Shown: positions 26,445 through 34,843 of the stretch, piece by piece
Numbering within the stretch: the first letter of the stretch is position 1
Layout: the number at the start of each line of letters is the position of its first letter
From: Treponema sp.
GTDB taxonomy: Bacteria > Spirochaetota > Spirochaetia > Treponematales > Breznakiellaceae
Reading direction: 5' to 3'
DNA: 51,073 nt
Assembly: GCA_031266775.1 (NCBI GenBank)
Contig: JAISAQ010000102.1
Coordinates: 1-51,073, forward strand
The notes under the pieces: generated by a model
Databases searched by the model: none
Seen by the model: the letters and a program-made list of their open reading frames with translations, nothing else
Told to the model about the DNA's origin: nothing
Made by a program: the position numbers and the translations under genes

Positions 26445-27644
26445 TCATTCCGCGGCGTGTCCCCCAAGAATGATCCCGCCGAAAAGGACCGTAAGCGGCG
26501 CCACCAGCGCCAGGCCAAAACAGCCGGCCAGGGTATGTACCACTTCGGAAGAAACCCAAACCATGTTGATCACATTTTCCAGGGGGACCCCCTGGGCAAT
26601 AAAAGTCATGATCATGGCGGTGTACTCGGCGGAATAGGCCAGAAGCAGGGTGGTGGACATAGTACCCGCCGCCTGCCGGGCCACGGTAAAACCGCTGCGC
26701 ATAAGGGCGGCGCGCCCTATTGCCGGATACTGTTTTTTTATTTCATCCATGGCCGCGGCCACGTCCATGGCAAGATCCATCATGGCCCCGGAAGCGGCAA
26801 TAAAAATACCGGCAATAAAAAGATGGGCCAAATTAAGATGCCCGAAGCCTGTGTACAAAAGGGTTTCGGTAAAAGGCCTTACCGCCCCGTGTATCTTAAA
26901 CCAGAAGGTAAAGACAAAAGCCAAAAGGGCGGTAAGAAACACTCCCCCCATGGCCCCAAGGAACCCGGCCAGGGCCCGGCGGGAAAGACCCCCCACCAGA
27001 AACATGATAAGGGCGGTAATGAATGTAACAATAACAAGGGAACCCAGAATAGGGTCCCAGCCCCGGAGTACCATTGGGTAAAGTACGCGGATCAGGGCCG
27101 CGGCGGAAAAAACAAAGGTAATGACAATTTTAACCCCCATCCATCCCATGATAATAACCGTAGCCAGCACAAAAACCGCACAAAGAAAAACAGTCTTGCC
27201 GGTACGGTAATGATCAATTATTTGAACATAAGAGATTTCCCCGTCTTCCGAAAAATTCAGCACCGCAAAGGCGGTGTCACCCCTGACAAACGCCTTGTCC
27301 AGCTCCATTTTTCCCATCATGTTATTTGACGTTGAATATATTTGGCCCTTGAAGCGTCCCGACAGAATCTCCGCCTCAAGCTGCTGTTCCCCCTGCCTTA
27401 CAGGGCCTATTATTTTCAACTTCTCGTTGTTCACCTCCGTTATCCGCACCTTTACCCTGCTTGCGGGAAACACCTTCTCTGCGCCCTGCGTTTGTCCGGC
27501 TCCTTCGAATCCTGTCGGCAAAACAAGCATAAGGAGGGTCAGAATCCCGGCGGCGGCAATAAACAAAACATCCCGCCGGGATTCCCTGAATCCGAATCCC
27601 GGCAGGGATGCAATACATTTTGTAATTTTTTTTATTCTTTTCAT
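26445..27644 (-). CDS. YibE/F family membrane protein
   Basis: 399 residues. An N-terminal membrane anchor (~25-45) is followed by an extracytoplasmic domain of about 100 residues and then about seven transmembrane helices (~150-395), with a helix bearing GGVFLTALLAFVF and a GATMDLA-like segment ASGAMMDLAMDVAAAMDEI that marks the YibE/F family. Function is unknown; some members are near transport genes. The start is 7 nt after the stop of the porin-like gene, so it is probably co-transcribed with it. The Shine-Dalgarno is weak. Confidence 0.85.
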   Translation of the reverse strand: MKRIKKITKCIASLPGFGFRESRRDVLFIAAAGILTLLMLVLPTGFEGAGQTQGAEKVFPASRVKVRITEVNNEKLKIIGPVRQGEQQLEAEILSGRFKGQIYSTSNNMMGKMELDKAFVRGDTAFAVLNFSEDGEISYVQIIDHYRTGKTVFLCAVFVLATVIIMGWMGVKIVITFVFSAAALIRVLYPMVLRGWDPILGSLVIVTFITALIMFLVGGLSRRALAGFLGAMGGVFLTALLAFVFTFWFKIHGAVRPFTETLLYTGFGHLNLAHLFIAGIFIAASGAMMDLAMDVAAAMDEIKKQYPAIGRAALMRSGFTVARQAAGTMSTTLLLAYSAEYTAMIMTFIAQGVPLENVINMVWVSSEVVHTLAGCFGLALVAPLTVLFGGIILGGHAAE

Positions 27645-27651
27645 GAGGGGA

Positions 27652-29034
27652 TCAAAAACTCCACTTCAAATCGGCGTACAGGGTATTGGTAACGCGGGAA
27701 TCTTTTCTGGTGTCGGAACCGGGAAGACTGGAAGGCGAAACAACGTTGACGCCGTAGAATTTGTTTTCCTGTCCTTCAACACTGACAAGATCCCCCAGTT
27801 CAAGGAAACATGAGCCAAGGCTGAACTTGATGGACGGCCGTATGCCCAGAACCCAGGTTTCCCTGGTGTAATTCGGATCATAACCCCGGCGGTAATATTT
27901 TCCTTCGGCGGTCGCGCTGCTCCCGTTGATCTGTCCGCCCATCATATACACCACATCCAGCCGGGGTACAAGGTTGCCCAGGCTATAGCTGACCCAGGGG
28001 TTAAAAAAGAGGCTCACGTCCACTTTTTCCTGGGTAGTTATTCCGGTGATGCTGTTGGTAACGTCTCTTTCCGCAAAGGAAATAAACTGGGAAACGTTGA
28101 AACCGGCGCTTAAATCTGAAACCTTGTAGCCCAGGGCTTCATGGAAATTGAGTTTTCCTGAATTGTTTATCCTGCCGCCGGCCGCGACCGTTCCGCCCCA
28201 GGCATTCACGTCCCCGGTTTTCACGGTTGAAAAACTCTGGATATTATCAAAGTCGGCCGCGACAACCGCCGTCAACCCTTTTACAGCCAGAACTCCGGCG
28301 CTCAGAAACAGCCTGCTGCTTTCATCCCTGCCGGGCGCGGTGCGGGTGGTATTTCCGCTTCCATCCGCCCCCGACCGGTTCTTGTTACGCCAGCTAATCT
28401 TTGCCCTGAATACATCCGGCATGGTGTAGGCAAGATTCACCGTATATTTAACGTCGTCAAACTCGGCAAAATTTGAGACTATGCTCCGGGCCAGCGCGTT
28501 ATTGTCGCCGCCGCCAAGAGAGGAAATTGCGTACGCTCCCAGTCCAAAATCAAACCCTTTAACCGGTGTAATCTTCGCCAGCAAACCGAGCCCTTCACCC
28601 ATATCGTCATTCAGATAAACATCGCCTGTTTCCCATGTGCCGTCGTTAATTATGCCGCCGTTCACGGTGATGACGCTGTCAAGAAAACTTACCCAGCCCT
28701 GAGCGGTGGGAAGCGTTATCGCCCTGTTCACCGCGGTTGCGCCATTCTGCGACTGGGCCTGGAGGCGGAATTTGACTCCCGCGTTGGCGTCCTTGTTGGT
28801 ATAGGACCCGTTCAGCCGGAAGCGGTAGCCCCACTGTTCCGAATCCACGCCAAAGGCAGTGAAATAGGGACGGGCTTTTCTTGCATTCGGCGTAGTGCTA
28901 TAGGGATCCGATATCTGCCTGTCGGTAAATACCAGCCCCGCGCCGCTGTTCAGGTAGCCGTCGAATTTTAATTCCTGGGCATACACGCCGGAAAAAACCG
29001 CAAGAAGCAGCAAACAGAATAAAACCTTTTTCAT
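27652..29034 (-). CDS. Porin-like outer-membrane protein (treponemal type), unknown function
   Basis: 460 residues from ATG 29032-29034 with GGAG 6 nt upstream. A cleavable signal peptide (MKKVLFCLLLLAVFSGVYAQ) leads into a protein full of alternating polar/hydrophobic strands ending in a terminal aromatic (DLKWSF), the pattern of an outer-membrane beta-barrel with the C-terminal Phe recognised by BamA. It begins with ELKFDGYLNSGAGLVF, a motif I have seen in treponemal barrel proteins. Gly- and Asn-rich loops fit a diffusion channel. Cargo unknown. It is followed by yibE/F-like and preceded by a duplicated hairpin repeat (29038-29155). Confidence 0.7.
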   Translation of the reverse strand: MKKVLFCLLLLAVFSGVYAQELKFDGYLNSGAGLVFTDRQISDPYSTTPNARKARPYFTAFGVDSEQWGYRFRLNGSYTNKDANAGVKFRLQAQSQNGATAVNRAITLPTAQGWVSFLDSVITVNGGIINDGTWETGDVYLNDDMGEGLGLLAKITPVKGFDFGLGAYAISSLGGGDNNALARSIVSNFAEFDDVKYTVNLAYTMPDVFRAKISWRNKNRSGADGSGNTTRTAPGRDESSRLFLSAGVLAVKGLTAVVAADFDNIQSFSTVKTGDVNAWGGTVAAGGRINNSGKLNFHEALGYKVSDLSAGFNVSQFISFAERDVTNSITGITTQEKVDVSLFFNPWVSYSLGNLVPRLDVVYMMGGQINGSSATAEGKYYRRGYDPNYTRETWVLGIRPSIKFSLGSCFLELGDLVSVEGQENKFYGVNVVSPSSLPGSDTRKDSRVTNTLYADLKWSF

Positions 29035-29037
29035 TTT

Positions 29038-29155
29038 CAACTCCAATATTAGGCGGCGGAATCGCCGCCGTTGTTCAACCGAACATTAACACAACGTGTT
29101 AATGCCAACTCCTGTATCAGGCGGCGGATGGCCGCCGCCGTTCAACCGGGCATTA
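29038..29155. repeat. Two imperfect tandem copies (68-bp period) of a hairpin-bearing sequence
   Basis: The pattern AACTCC...AGGCGGCGGA...GCCGCCG...TTCAACCG...CATTA occurs at 29039-29088 and again at 29107-29155. Each copy carries a GGCGGC/GCCGCC hairpin. Copy 1 includes the porin-like gene's Shine-Dalgarno, and copy 2 reaches the stop codon of the phosphatase gene. Between them is TTAACAC-AAC-GTGTTAA (29086-29102), a perfect 7-bp palindrome. Confidence 0.65.
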
Positions 29156-30625
29156 CCGTACTTTGAGATTCATGACGCTGGCAAGTTTGTAAAAGAGGTC
29201 GGTATTGTCGTAGTAACCACCAAAAATTTCCTGATGTATCCCCTTTGCGAACGTGGGAACCGGAACGCCGGTATGGGCATACGATGTCCAGCCTATGCCC
29301 GCCGTCTGGTTCATGACCTGGGTCAGCTTTACCGTAAGCGGTTCATAACCGCCGTACAGAAGGTACTGATCTTCGGCGAAGGAACGCTGCTGTTCGTTTC
29401 CCATTGAGCGCTGAAAGGCAAATTCAATTTGTTCCTTCTGAAAGGCCGAAAGCCCGTCAAAATTAATTCCGAACGATTCGTTGATCGCCGGAATCAAGTC
29501 GGCAAGCCTTGCCCGCTCGCGCTGTGTCCGCGCCTTGTAGGGTTTAAGTACGTCTTCGTCAAAGCTCACATAGGATCTTTTCTGAAGCCCGACCTTGTCA
29601 AAGAAGGTGTCGTACTGGGTACCCGCAAACCCTATGGTAAGCCCGCCGGTTTCATGATCCCCTGTTATTACGACAAGGGTTTCTTCGGGGTGTTTTTCGG
29701 CAAAGGCCAGCGCCCGGCCGACGGCCGTGTCAAGGGCCAGCACGTCATGAATGGCCGCACCCGCGTCATTGGCGTGGCAGGCCCAGTCAACCTTTCCCCC
29801 TTCTACCATGAGAAAAAAGCCGCCGGGATTATCCAGCAGGTCTATGCCTTTTTGCGTATAATCCGCCAGGGAAAGATCCCCTTCCCCGCGATCAATTTCA
29901 TAGGGCATGGCGCCGGAATCCTGCAGCGTCTGGTTTACCGCGATAACCTTGCCGCCGCCCGGCCGCAGCGCGGAAAAGGCCGTTTTGGTATCGATGTAGG
30001 TATACCCCCTGGATTTTGCCAGCTCGACAACATCACGCTGATCCTTGTTTTTTCCGGTCCGCTGATCGATGGAACCGCCGGCGAAATACTCAAAACCGCT
30101 GTCCGCAAGCTGGACGCCAATGTTGTAGTAATCGCTTCGGGAAGGAACCTTTGCGTAAAAGGAAGCCGGCGTCGCGTGGTTCAGGGTAACCGTAGACACA
30201 ATGCCCACTTTCATGCCTGCCTCATGGGCGTATTCGGCAATGGTTTTAAAGGATTGTGTTTTTCCCGCGTCCATGTTGATAACCCCGCTCAGGGTTTTGT
30301 TTCCCGTGGCAATGGCGGTTCCGGCGGAAGCCGAATCGGTAATAAAGGTCCCCGCGTCATAGGTGGTGGTAAGGCCCGATACGGGAAACCGGGTAAATCC
30401 CAGTCTGGTAATAGTCACGTCCTTTGACGAGCGGGCGGTGGAAAAAACCTCTGCCGAACTGATCTGGGACATAGCCATGCCGTCTCCGATAAACAGGAAC
30501 ACGTACTTCGCCTGGCCGGTCCCGGCTACGGCGGCATTACGTTCTCCGTTGTCCGGTTTTCCGCCCGCAAACAGGGGCGAAACGGACAGGAGTCCTGCCA
30601 AAAAGAGAATGTGAATCTTCTTCAC
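29153..30625 (-). CDS. phoA: Alkaline phosphatase (PhoA family)
   Basis: 490 residues; a secreted metal-dependent phosphomonoesterase releasing inorganic phosphate. The N-terminus (MKKIHILFLAGLLSVSPLFA) is a signal peptide, so it acts in the periplasm. Catalytic Ser98 sits in ITDSASAGTAIATG with zinc ligand D97. Other ligands are D48 in FIGDGM, the NHATPASF segment, VEGGKVDWACHANDAG, the TGDHETGG block and SYAHTGVPVP. It begins with GTG (30623-30625), with AAGGAG 8 nt upstream. That site can be masked by an upstream complementary run (30628-30702). Upstream of the porin-like gene in the same direction; a phosphate-supply role is inferred. Confidence 0.94.
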   Translation of the reverse strand: MKKIHILFLAGLLSVSPLFAGGKPDNGERNAAVAGTGQAKYVFLFIGDGMAMSQISSAEVFSTARSSKDVTITRLGFTRFPVSGLTTTYDAGTFITDSASAGTAIATGNKTLSGVINMDAGKTQSFKTIAEYAHEAGMKVGIVSTVTLNHATPASFYAKVPSRSDYYNIGVQLADSGFEYFAGGSIDQRTGKNKDQRDVVELAKSRGYTYIDTKTAFSALRPGGGKVIAVNQTLQDSGAMPYEIDRGEGDLSLADYTQKGIDLLDNPGGFFLMVEGGKVDWACHANDAGAAIHDVLALDTAVGRALAFAEKHPEETLVVITGDHETGGLTIGFAGTQYDTFFDKVGLQKRSYVSFDEDVLKPYKARTQRERARLADLIPAINESFGINFDGLSAFQKEQIEFAFQRSMGNEQQRSFAEDQYLLYGGYEPLTVKLTQVMNQTAGIGWTSYAHTGVPVPTFAKGIHQEIFGGYYDNTDLFYKLASVMNLKVR

Positions 30626-30627
30626 CT

Positions 30628-30702
30628 AATCACTCCTTTGCGATGTTATCGCGGCGGTAAAACGTTACCGCTTTCAAGATGTCCCTAAAATAAGGAGTGA
30701 TT
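30628..30702 (-). promoter_or_regulatory. 5' leader able to mask the phosphatase Shine-Dalgarno
   Basis: In the minus-strand mRNA, AATCACTCCTT (30692-30702) is exactly complementary to AAGGAGTGATT (30628-30638), which contains the phosphatase Shine-Dalgarno. Between them the hairpin GCGGTAA/TTACCGC (30654-30671, 4-nt loop) stacks inside. Folding would hide the start site. A candidate promoter (TTTACA, 17 nt, TAACAA) would start the RNA at about the first base of this stem. Confidence 0.6.
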
Positions 30703-30807
30703 GTTAATTTTTAGTGCGGAAATTGTAAAATGAACGTGAAAACAGCGCGGCGAACCGCTTCGTTCAGGCAGCCTTACACGCCCCGGACGCGCGGGTTTAT
30801 GCGCCTG

Positions 30808-31329
30808 TCAGCGCAGCCTGAGCCCCTGGAGGACCCCGCCGTTTTGAAAATATTCCAGCAGCTGCTCTTTACAGCGTCGATATTCCCTGAACAGGACGGA
30901 CGCCCTGTCTACATCGCCGTAGACCTTCCACATGCCGCAAAGCTTACTGCCGGCTCCCCTGTGACGTATAAAACCCATTACATCTTCCGGCGGATACCCA
31001 AGAAAAAAACCCACTTCATGGGGAAATTCCTGATTGGTCAGGAACCGCCGCGAAAGATGCCGCAGATAATCATCAACACCGCCCGCCGCGGGGTAATCCA
31101 GCTTTTCCAGAATCCCGCGAATGTCACGATTCCCCAGCGCCGCGGACAAGAGGCTTGAACGGTAAACTAAAATCAGGGTACTACCGGCCCTGGACAGGGT
31201 TAGAAATTCCCCGCCGCGGAAAAAACCTTCTTCCCACCAGTTTTTTTTCGGAAACAGGGCGGCGGGTTTTTTACCCAGCAAAACGGGGGCGCAAAACCGC
31301 ACAAGCCCGTCCTCAAATAGTGTAGGCAA
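30808..31329 (-). CDS. DUF3793 family protein
   Basis: 173 residues; the start codon is TTG 31327-31329 with AAGG 8 nt ahead. The family block HEVGFFLGYPPEDVMGFIRH (~104-123), then GSKLCGMWKVYGDVDRASVLF and a YRRCKEQLLEYF segment, matches DUF3793. Members are about this length, found in anaerobes, and are often next to flavodoxin or iron-transport genes, as here. Function is unknown. It follows the flavodoxin gene on the same strand, separated by a strong hairpin-plus-U7 terminator, so its expression probably needs read-through or its own promoter. Confidence 0.8.
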   Translation of the reverse strand: MPTLFEDGLVRFCAPVLLGKKPAALFPKKNWWEEGFFRGGEFLTLSRAGSTLILVYRSSLLSAALGNRDIRGILEKLDYPAAGGVDDYLRHLSRRFLTNQEFPHEVGFFLGYPPEDVMGFIRHRGAGSKLCGMWKVYGDVDRASVLFREYRRCKEQLLEYFQNGGVLQGLRLR

Positions 31330-31344
31330 GCGTTTTACCTTACT

Positions 31345-31401
31345 AAAAAAACCGGAGACACCGCACCGCCAGCAACGCAGGAAGGTTACGGCATCTCCGG
31401 T
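31345..31401 (-). terminator. Terminator between flavodoxin and DUF3793 genes
   Basis: On the minus strand ACCGGAGA (31394-31401) pairs with TCTCCGGT (31351-31358). The inner part continues as GCCGTAACC against GGTGCGGTG, with G-U pairs. Seven Ts follow (31345-31351). The U-tract ends 15 nt before the DUF3793 start codon. Confidence 0.7.
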
Positions 31402-31416
31402 AAAGAATGGAGAACT

Positions 31417-31452
31417 CTGTTGAATTATGGGTAAAATTCAACAGCTTTTTTT
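31417..31452 (+). terminator. Plus-strand hairpin with T7 tract
   Basis: CTGTTGAATT (31417-31426) pairs with AATTCAACAG (31435-31444), followed by C and seven Ts (31446-31452) on the plus strand. No plus-strand gene lies upstream, so its job is unclear; it may end an antisense or small RNA. Confidence 0.45.
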
Positions 31453-31537
31453 GAATCCGCCGAGAGAGGCCAGCGGCAAATTCCGGTTTTTTGGGGCTTT
31501 CCGGCGGAAGGTCCCGCCTCAAGCCGCGTCCTTTTTA

Positions 31538-31966
31538 TCATGAAACCAGGCGTTTACCCAGTTCGTAACAGTTTGTACATGCCGTTTCATCGGGAATAAG
31601 CTGGGTAATAAGCCCTTCCCCGGCAATATTCGCGCCCAGTCCTTTCATACGATCCGACCAATCCCGCATCCACTGACCGTCGCCCCAGTCGTAGGATCCA
31701 AAGAGCCCCAGTGCCTTGCCGCCGACTTCCGCCTCCGTAAGGGCGCTTATAAGGGGTTCCATTTCAGTTTCTTCCAGTATTTCGGCCCCCATTGCCGGGC
31801 ATCCAAAGGCAAGAACTTCCGCTGCCTTAACCATGTCAGGCGTTGCCCCTCCGGCGGTTTTAAGGGTAACTTCGGCGCCGTTTTCTTCGGCTCCCTTTGC
31901 GACCTGCTTCGCCATGGTTTCGGTATTTCCGGTGCCGCTCCAGTAGACTATCAACAGTTTTTTCAC
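31538..31966 (-). CDS. Flavodoxin (short-chain)
   Basis: 142 residues, the usual length of short-chain flavodoxins, which carry one FMN and replace ferredoxin as electron carrier when iron is scarce. The phosphate-binding loop is WSGTGNTETMA (~9-19), an isoalloxazine-contact loop is FGCPAMGAEIL and the second is GSYDWGDGQWM. The start is GTG (31964-31966) with AGGAG 6 nt upstream. A TTGACA-headed promoter and an inverted repeat (32007-32026) precede it. It is followed by a terminator and then DUF3793. Confidence 0.92.
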   Translation of the reverse strand: MKKLLIVYWSGTGNTETMAKQVAKGAEENGAEVTLKTAGGATPDMVKAAEVLAFGCPAMGAEILEETEMEPLISALTEAEVGGKALGLFGSYDWGDGQWMRDWSDRMKGLGANIAGEGLITQLIPDETACTNCYELGKRLVS

Positions 31967-32006
31967 CCTTTTCTCCTTTCCATTGCTGTTAGTATCAACT
32001 CACATT

Positions 32007-32036
32007 ATGTTACCTCATTCTAACATTAAATGTCAA
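32007..32036 (-). promoter_or_regulatory. Flavodoxin promoter with overlapping palindrome
   Basis: On the minus strand TTGACA (32031-32036) is followed after 18 nt by TAACAT (32007-32012). The palindrome ATGTTA (32021-32026) / TAACAT (32007-32012), 8 nt apart, overlaps the -10 and is a likely repressor site. Its left half ATGTTAG recurs at the YbtPQ-like transporter promoter (40522-40541). Confidence 0.55.
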
Positions 32037-32048
32037 CCGAATTTCACT

Positions 32049-32080
32049 AAAAAACCTCCAAAAAACTTCAGTTTTTGGAG
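32049..32080 (-). terminator. Terminator downstream of the chemoreceptor gene
   Basis: On the minus strand CTCCAAAAA (32072-32080) pairs with TTTTTGGAG (32056-32064), followed by GTTTTTT (32049-32055). The stem contains TTCAGTTTTTGGAG, a 14-mer that also occurs at 35655-35668. Confidence 0.7.
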
Positions 32081-32225
32081 ATTTTCTTGCCCTTTGGAGA
32101 AAGCGGACTAAAGTCCGTTGCGTTTGCGTAATTCTCTTTTCCTTGTAATTCCGCGGTGGGTTAGGCTGATTTTTTATAAGGCCCCGGAAAATATCCGGAA
32201 AACGAATGAGACGGCGGACGTTCCC

Positions 32226-34073
32226 CTACATCTTGAAAAGGGCAATGGCCCCGCGCAGGGAATCAAGCCCCGCGCCGTTTTGCTCCACCGTAACACGGGC
32301 CGTCTGGGCGGATTCCGTTACCCGGCTGATCCGCTCCGCAATGCCGGCGATCTCCTGTTCCACGGCAGCGCTTAGTCCCGCAAGCTTTTCAATAGAGGTA
32401 ATGGATTGATCGGACTCGCTCTTGATTTTTTCCGCTCCAGTCTGCACCTGTTCGGTTATACTGTCGATCTCTTTAAGACTTTGCAGGATCATGGCCGAAC
32501 CACGGGATTGTTCTTCCATGGAATTTTTTATTTCAAGAACAAGGGTGTTGATTGCCTGAATCAGGGCACTGGTTTCCCCAAAGGCGCCTTCAATAAGGCC
32601 CGCTATTTTTGCAATGTCGTTTATTCTGCTGCGGATGGCCGCCAGGGTCTGGTTTGAATTTTTTGCCTGCTCGGCGGTGGTCTCGGAAAGTTTCCGTATT
32701 TCGTCCGCCACTACGGCGAACCCCCGGCCCGCGTCTCCCGCGTGGGCCGCCTCAATGGCGGCGTTCATGGCCAGAAGATTGGTCCGGGCAGCTACCGACG
32801 CAATAACCTTGTTCATCTCAAGGAGGGCGCCGGAGTCGGTCTCCACCTGTTTAACCGTCTCTGTGGATTTGGCAATGTGGCCGTGTTCCTGCCCGGAACT
32901 TTCCACCAGCTTCCCCAGGCTGCTTCCCAAGGTCACAATCCGTTTTTCGATGGACGCGATATTGGCGGTCATCTCTTCTATGGCGGATGATGAAATCCCC
33001 AGCTGATTCTGCTGTTCATGGATGACCCCGCCAAGGGCGCTCAGTTCCCCGTCTATGTTGGCTGTTTCCTGTTTTACCCGTCCCGTCTCTTCCCGTACCT
33101 GCCCGTCAATATCCTGCAGGCTGCGGATCGACACGTTTATTTCCGCCGCCGCCTGGGATGTGCTGTTAATCACCTTGTTCAAATCGTTGTCGCTGGACTG
33201 CGTGGTTTCAAAAGAACGGACAATATTTTTCACAAGGCCCCGGAGGTTTTCCGTCATGCCAAGAAAGGAATGCTGCAGATTCGTTATTTCATCATGCCCG
33301 GTAACAGCAGACTTGATGGAAAGATCCCCCGAGGCAAGATGTTCGGCCAGCCGGACGGTTTCCTTTAGGGGCCGGGTGATGGATCTAAAGGTAAAGAAAC
33401 AGAGGGGAATAAGGATAAAAACGGTTAGAACAGCAATACATCCTGTGACTATGAACATCATTGTGTGCAGGGACGCGGACATGGCCTGTTCCATTTCAGC
33501 TTCAGCGGCATCAATATTGTCAATATAAATGCCCGTGGAAATCCAGATATCCGTACCGGGGATATACTCCACATAGGCCAGTTTGGGGGCGTTTTCCATG
33601 GAAGGCGGTTTGGGAAAGACAAAAAAAACGAAACCGCCCCCTTTTCCGGCGTTTTCGTAGAGTTCCCGCACATAGTAAACCCCGTCGACGTCGGCGGTCT
33701 GTTCCAGGTCCTCTCCTTCCCGCTGGGGCAGGGTAGGATGCATAAAGATCACCGTACCAATGTAGGTGTAGTAATAGCCGGATTCATCTTCCTCAAAACG
33801 GTAATCCTTGATGTAGCTGCTGATAATGCCGTGCTGTTCCTGCCGGTCCTGAACACCGGCCAGCGCCCTGCCCAAAGCAGCCGCCATGGTTTGGGTACCC
33901 AGCCTGATCTTTTCCTTCTGCCCTTCAAGCATTGCCTTCCGAACGTCGCTTATACCCGCCTTTTTAACGTTACCGGCGGTAAAATAAATTGTAGCCGCAA
34001 GACCGGCAATCGAAAACACCAAAACGCCGATAATGACAATTATCCGGCTTCCTATGGATATGTTTCTCAGCAT
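32226..34073 (-). CDS. Methyl-accepting chemotaxis protein with single Cache sensor
   Basis: 615 residues from ATG 34071-34073, with GGGGGAG upstream. Two membrane helices (~10-35 and ~205-235) frame an extracytoplasmic sCache_2-type domain (DESGYYYTYIGTVIFMHPTL; PGTDIWISTGIYIDNID), which typically senses small carboxylates or amines. A HAMP domain (~236-290) and a long coiled-coil signalling domain follow, whose hairpin tip is VVADEIRKLSETTAEQAKN. Glu/Gln pairs for methylation are present along the coils; no C-terminal CheR-binding pentapeptide is seen. Ligand unknown. It is monocistronic, closed by the terminator at 32049-32080. Confidence 0.92.
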   Translation of the reverse strand: MLRNISIGSRIIVIIGVLVFSIAGLAATIYFTAGNVKKAGISDVRKAMLEGQKEKIRLGTQTMAAALGRALAGVQDRQEQHGIISSYIKDYRFEEDESGYYYTYIGTVIFMHPTLPQREGEDLEQTADVDGVYYVRELYENAGKGGGFVFFVFPKPPSMENAPKLAYVEYIPGTDIWISTGIYIDNIDAAEAEMEQAMSASLHTMMFIVTGCIAVLTVFILIPLCFFTFRSITRPLKETVRLAEHLASGDLSIKSAVTGHDEITNLQHSFLGMTENLRGLVKNIVRSFETTQSSDNDLNKVINSTSQAAAEINVSIRSLQDIDGQVREETGRVKQETANIDGELSALGGVIHEQQNQLGISSSAIEEMTANIASIEKRIVTLGSSLGKLVESSGQEHGHIAKSTETVKQVETDSGALLEMNKVIASVAARTNLLAMNAAIEAAHAGDAGRGFAVVADEIRKLSETTAEQAKNSNQTLAAIRSRINDIAKIAGLIEGAFGETSALIQAINTLVLEIKNSMEEQSRGSAMILQSLKEIDSITEQVQTGAEKIKSESDQSITSIEKLAGLSAAVEQEIAGIAERISRVTESAQTARVTVEQNGAGLDSLRGAIALFKM

Positions 34074-34115
34074 AAGCTCCCCCTCTAAACCAGGGCGGCG
34101 CATACCGCCGGCCTG

Positions 34116-34769
34116 TCAACGGCCTTTTACTCCGGCGGGATTAAAGGCAAAGACATCCAGTTCCCCGTCATAGGCGCACGATCCCATGCGGGGCGAATTG
34201 GTAACCGGCAACAGGTATTCTTCGTGCTCGTGGCTTCCGGCGCATTCCCCGCAATAAAAGAAATCGTCCGTTTCATACATGCACAGGGTGCAGATGGAAT
34301 CCGCCGGTTTTCCGCACCCGCAGCAGGCCAATTCCGGCGGAACGTTGCGGGCCAGAAGGCGGACCGCCTCTTTCCTGGCCGGACGGCGCGCCGCCGCAAG
34401 AACGGAAACAAGCAGTTCCGTAGTGTCACCAAAATCGTAATCGTAGTTCAGCTTTTCTCCCGGAAGGAGATTTTTGATTTTTCTGCCCATTCCTATATAG
34501 TCATGCCGCCCATAGTGAAAACCGCTCAGATGCCCGCAACACTCAAGCCAGATCTTCCGCAGAAAAGCGTCCAGGGTTTTCAGCGTCGCCGTTACGGGAA
34601 TATCCAGATAAATCCAGTAGTTTTTGTTATAGGCCCCTTCCACCTTGAGGAGCAGAACCTCCTCCGCCCCCTCTGCCGCATGCGCCTTAACAAGGTGGTT
34701 TTTCATCGCTGTCCCGCCCAGTTCCGCGCCGCAAAGATAACAATTTCCCGTTAAACCGGCCTTTTTCAT
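34116..34769 (-). CDS. pRiA4b ORF-3-like protein with zinc-finger motifs
   Basis: 217 residues from ATG 34767-34769, AGAGAG 6 nt upstream. Residues ~12-35 hold CYLCGAEL...HLVKAH, a C2H2-like pair. The middle (~45-150) matches the plasmid pRiA4b ORF-3 family (PF07929): VTATLKTLDAFLRKIWLECC, LNYDYDFGDTTELLVSV. The C-terminal part has CCGCGKPADSICTLC and a CGEC pair, so a second zinc ribbon is likely. Family function is unknown. It has its own TTGATA/TATCAT promoter and sits head to head with the Fur-like gene, with a 10+10 palindrome between them. Confidence 0.78.
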   Translation of the reverse strand: MKKAGLTGNCYLCGAELGGTAMKNHLVKAHAAEGAEEVLLLKVEGAYNKNYWIYLDIPVTATLKTLDAFLRKIWLECCGHLSGFHYGRHDYIGMGRKIKNLLPGEKLNYDYDFGDTTELLVSVLAAARRPARKEAVRLLARNVPPELACCGCGKPADSICTLCMYETDDFFYCGECAGSHEHEEYLLPVTNSPRMGSCAYDGELDVFAFNPAGVKGR

Positions 34770-34787
34770 ACACAACTCTCTATAATT

Positions 34788-34816
34788 ATGATAAAACAGC
34801 CCTGTGTTTTTATCAA
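34788..34816 (-). promoter_or_regulatory. Promoter of the pRiA4b ORF-3-like gene
   Basis: On the minus strand TTGATA (34811-34816), 17 nt and TATCAT (34788-34793), each one mismatch from consensus. The leader would be about 12 nt. Confidence 0.6.
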
Positions 34817-34843
34817 GTATCGGTATCCAGGGCGCCGGTTTCA

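Noticed and set aside
31417-31452. Known riboswitch in the flavodoxin-DUF3793 gap
   Set aside because: The sequence did not match FMN, c-di-GMP, fluoride, ZTP or other cores I could recall, so only the hairpins are reported.
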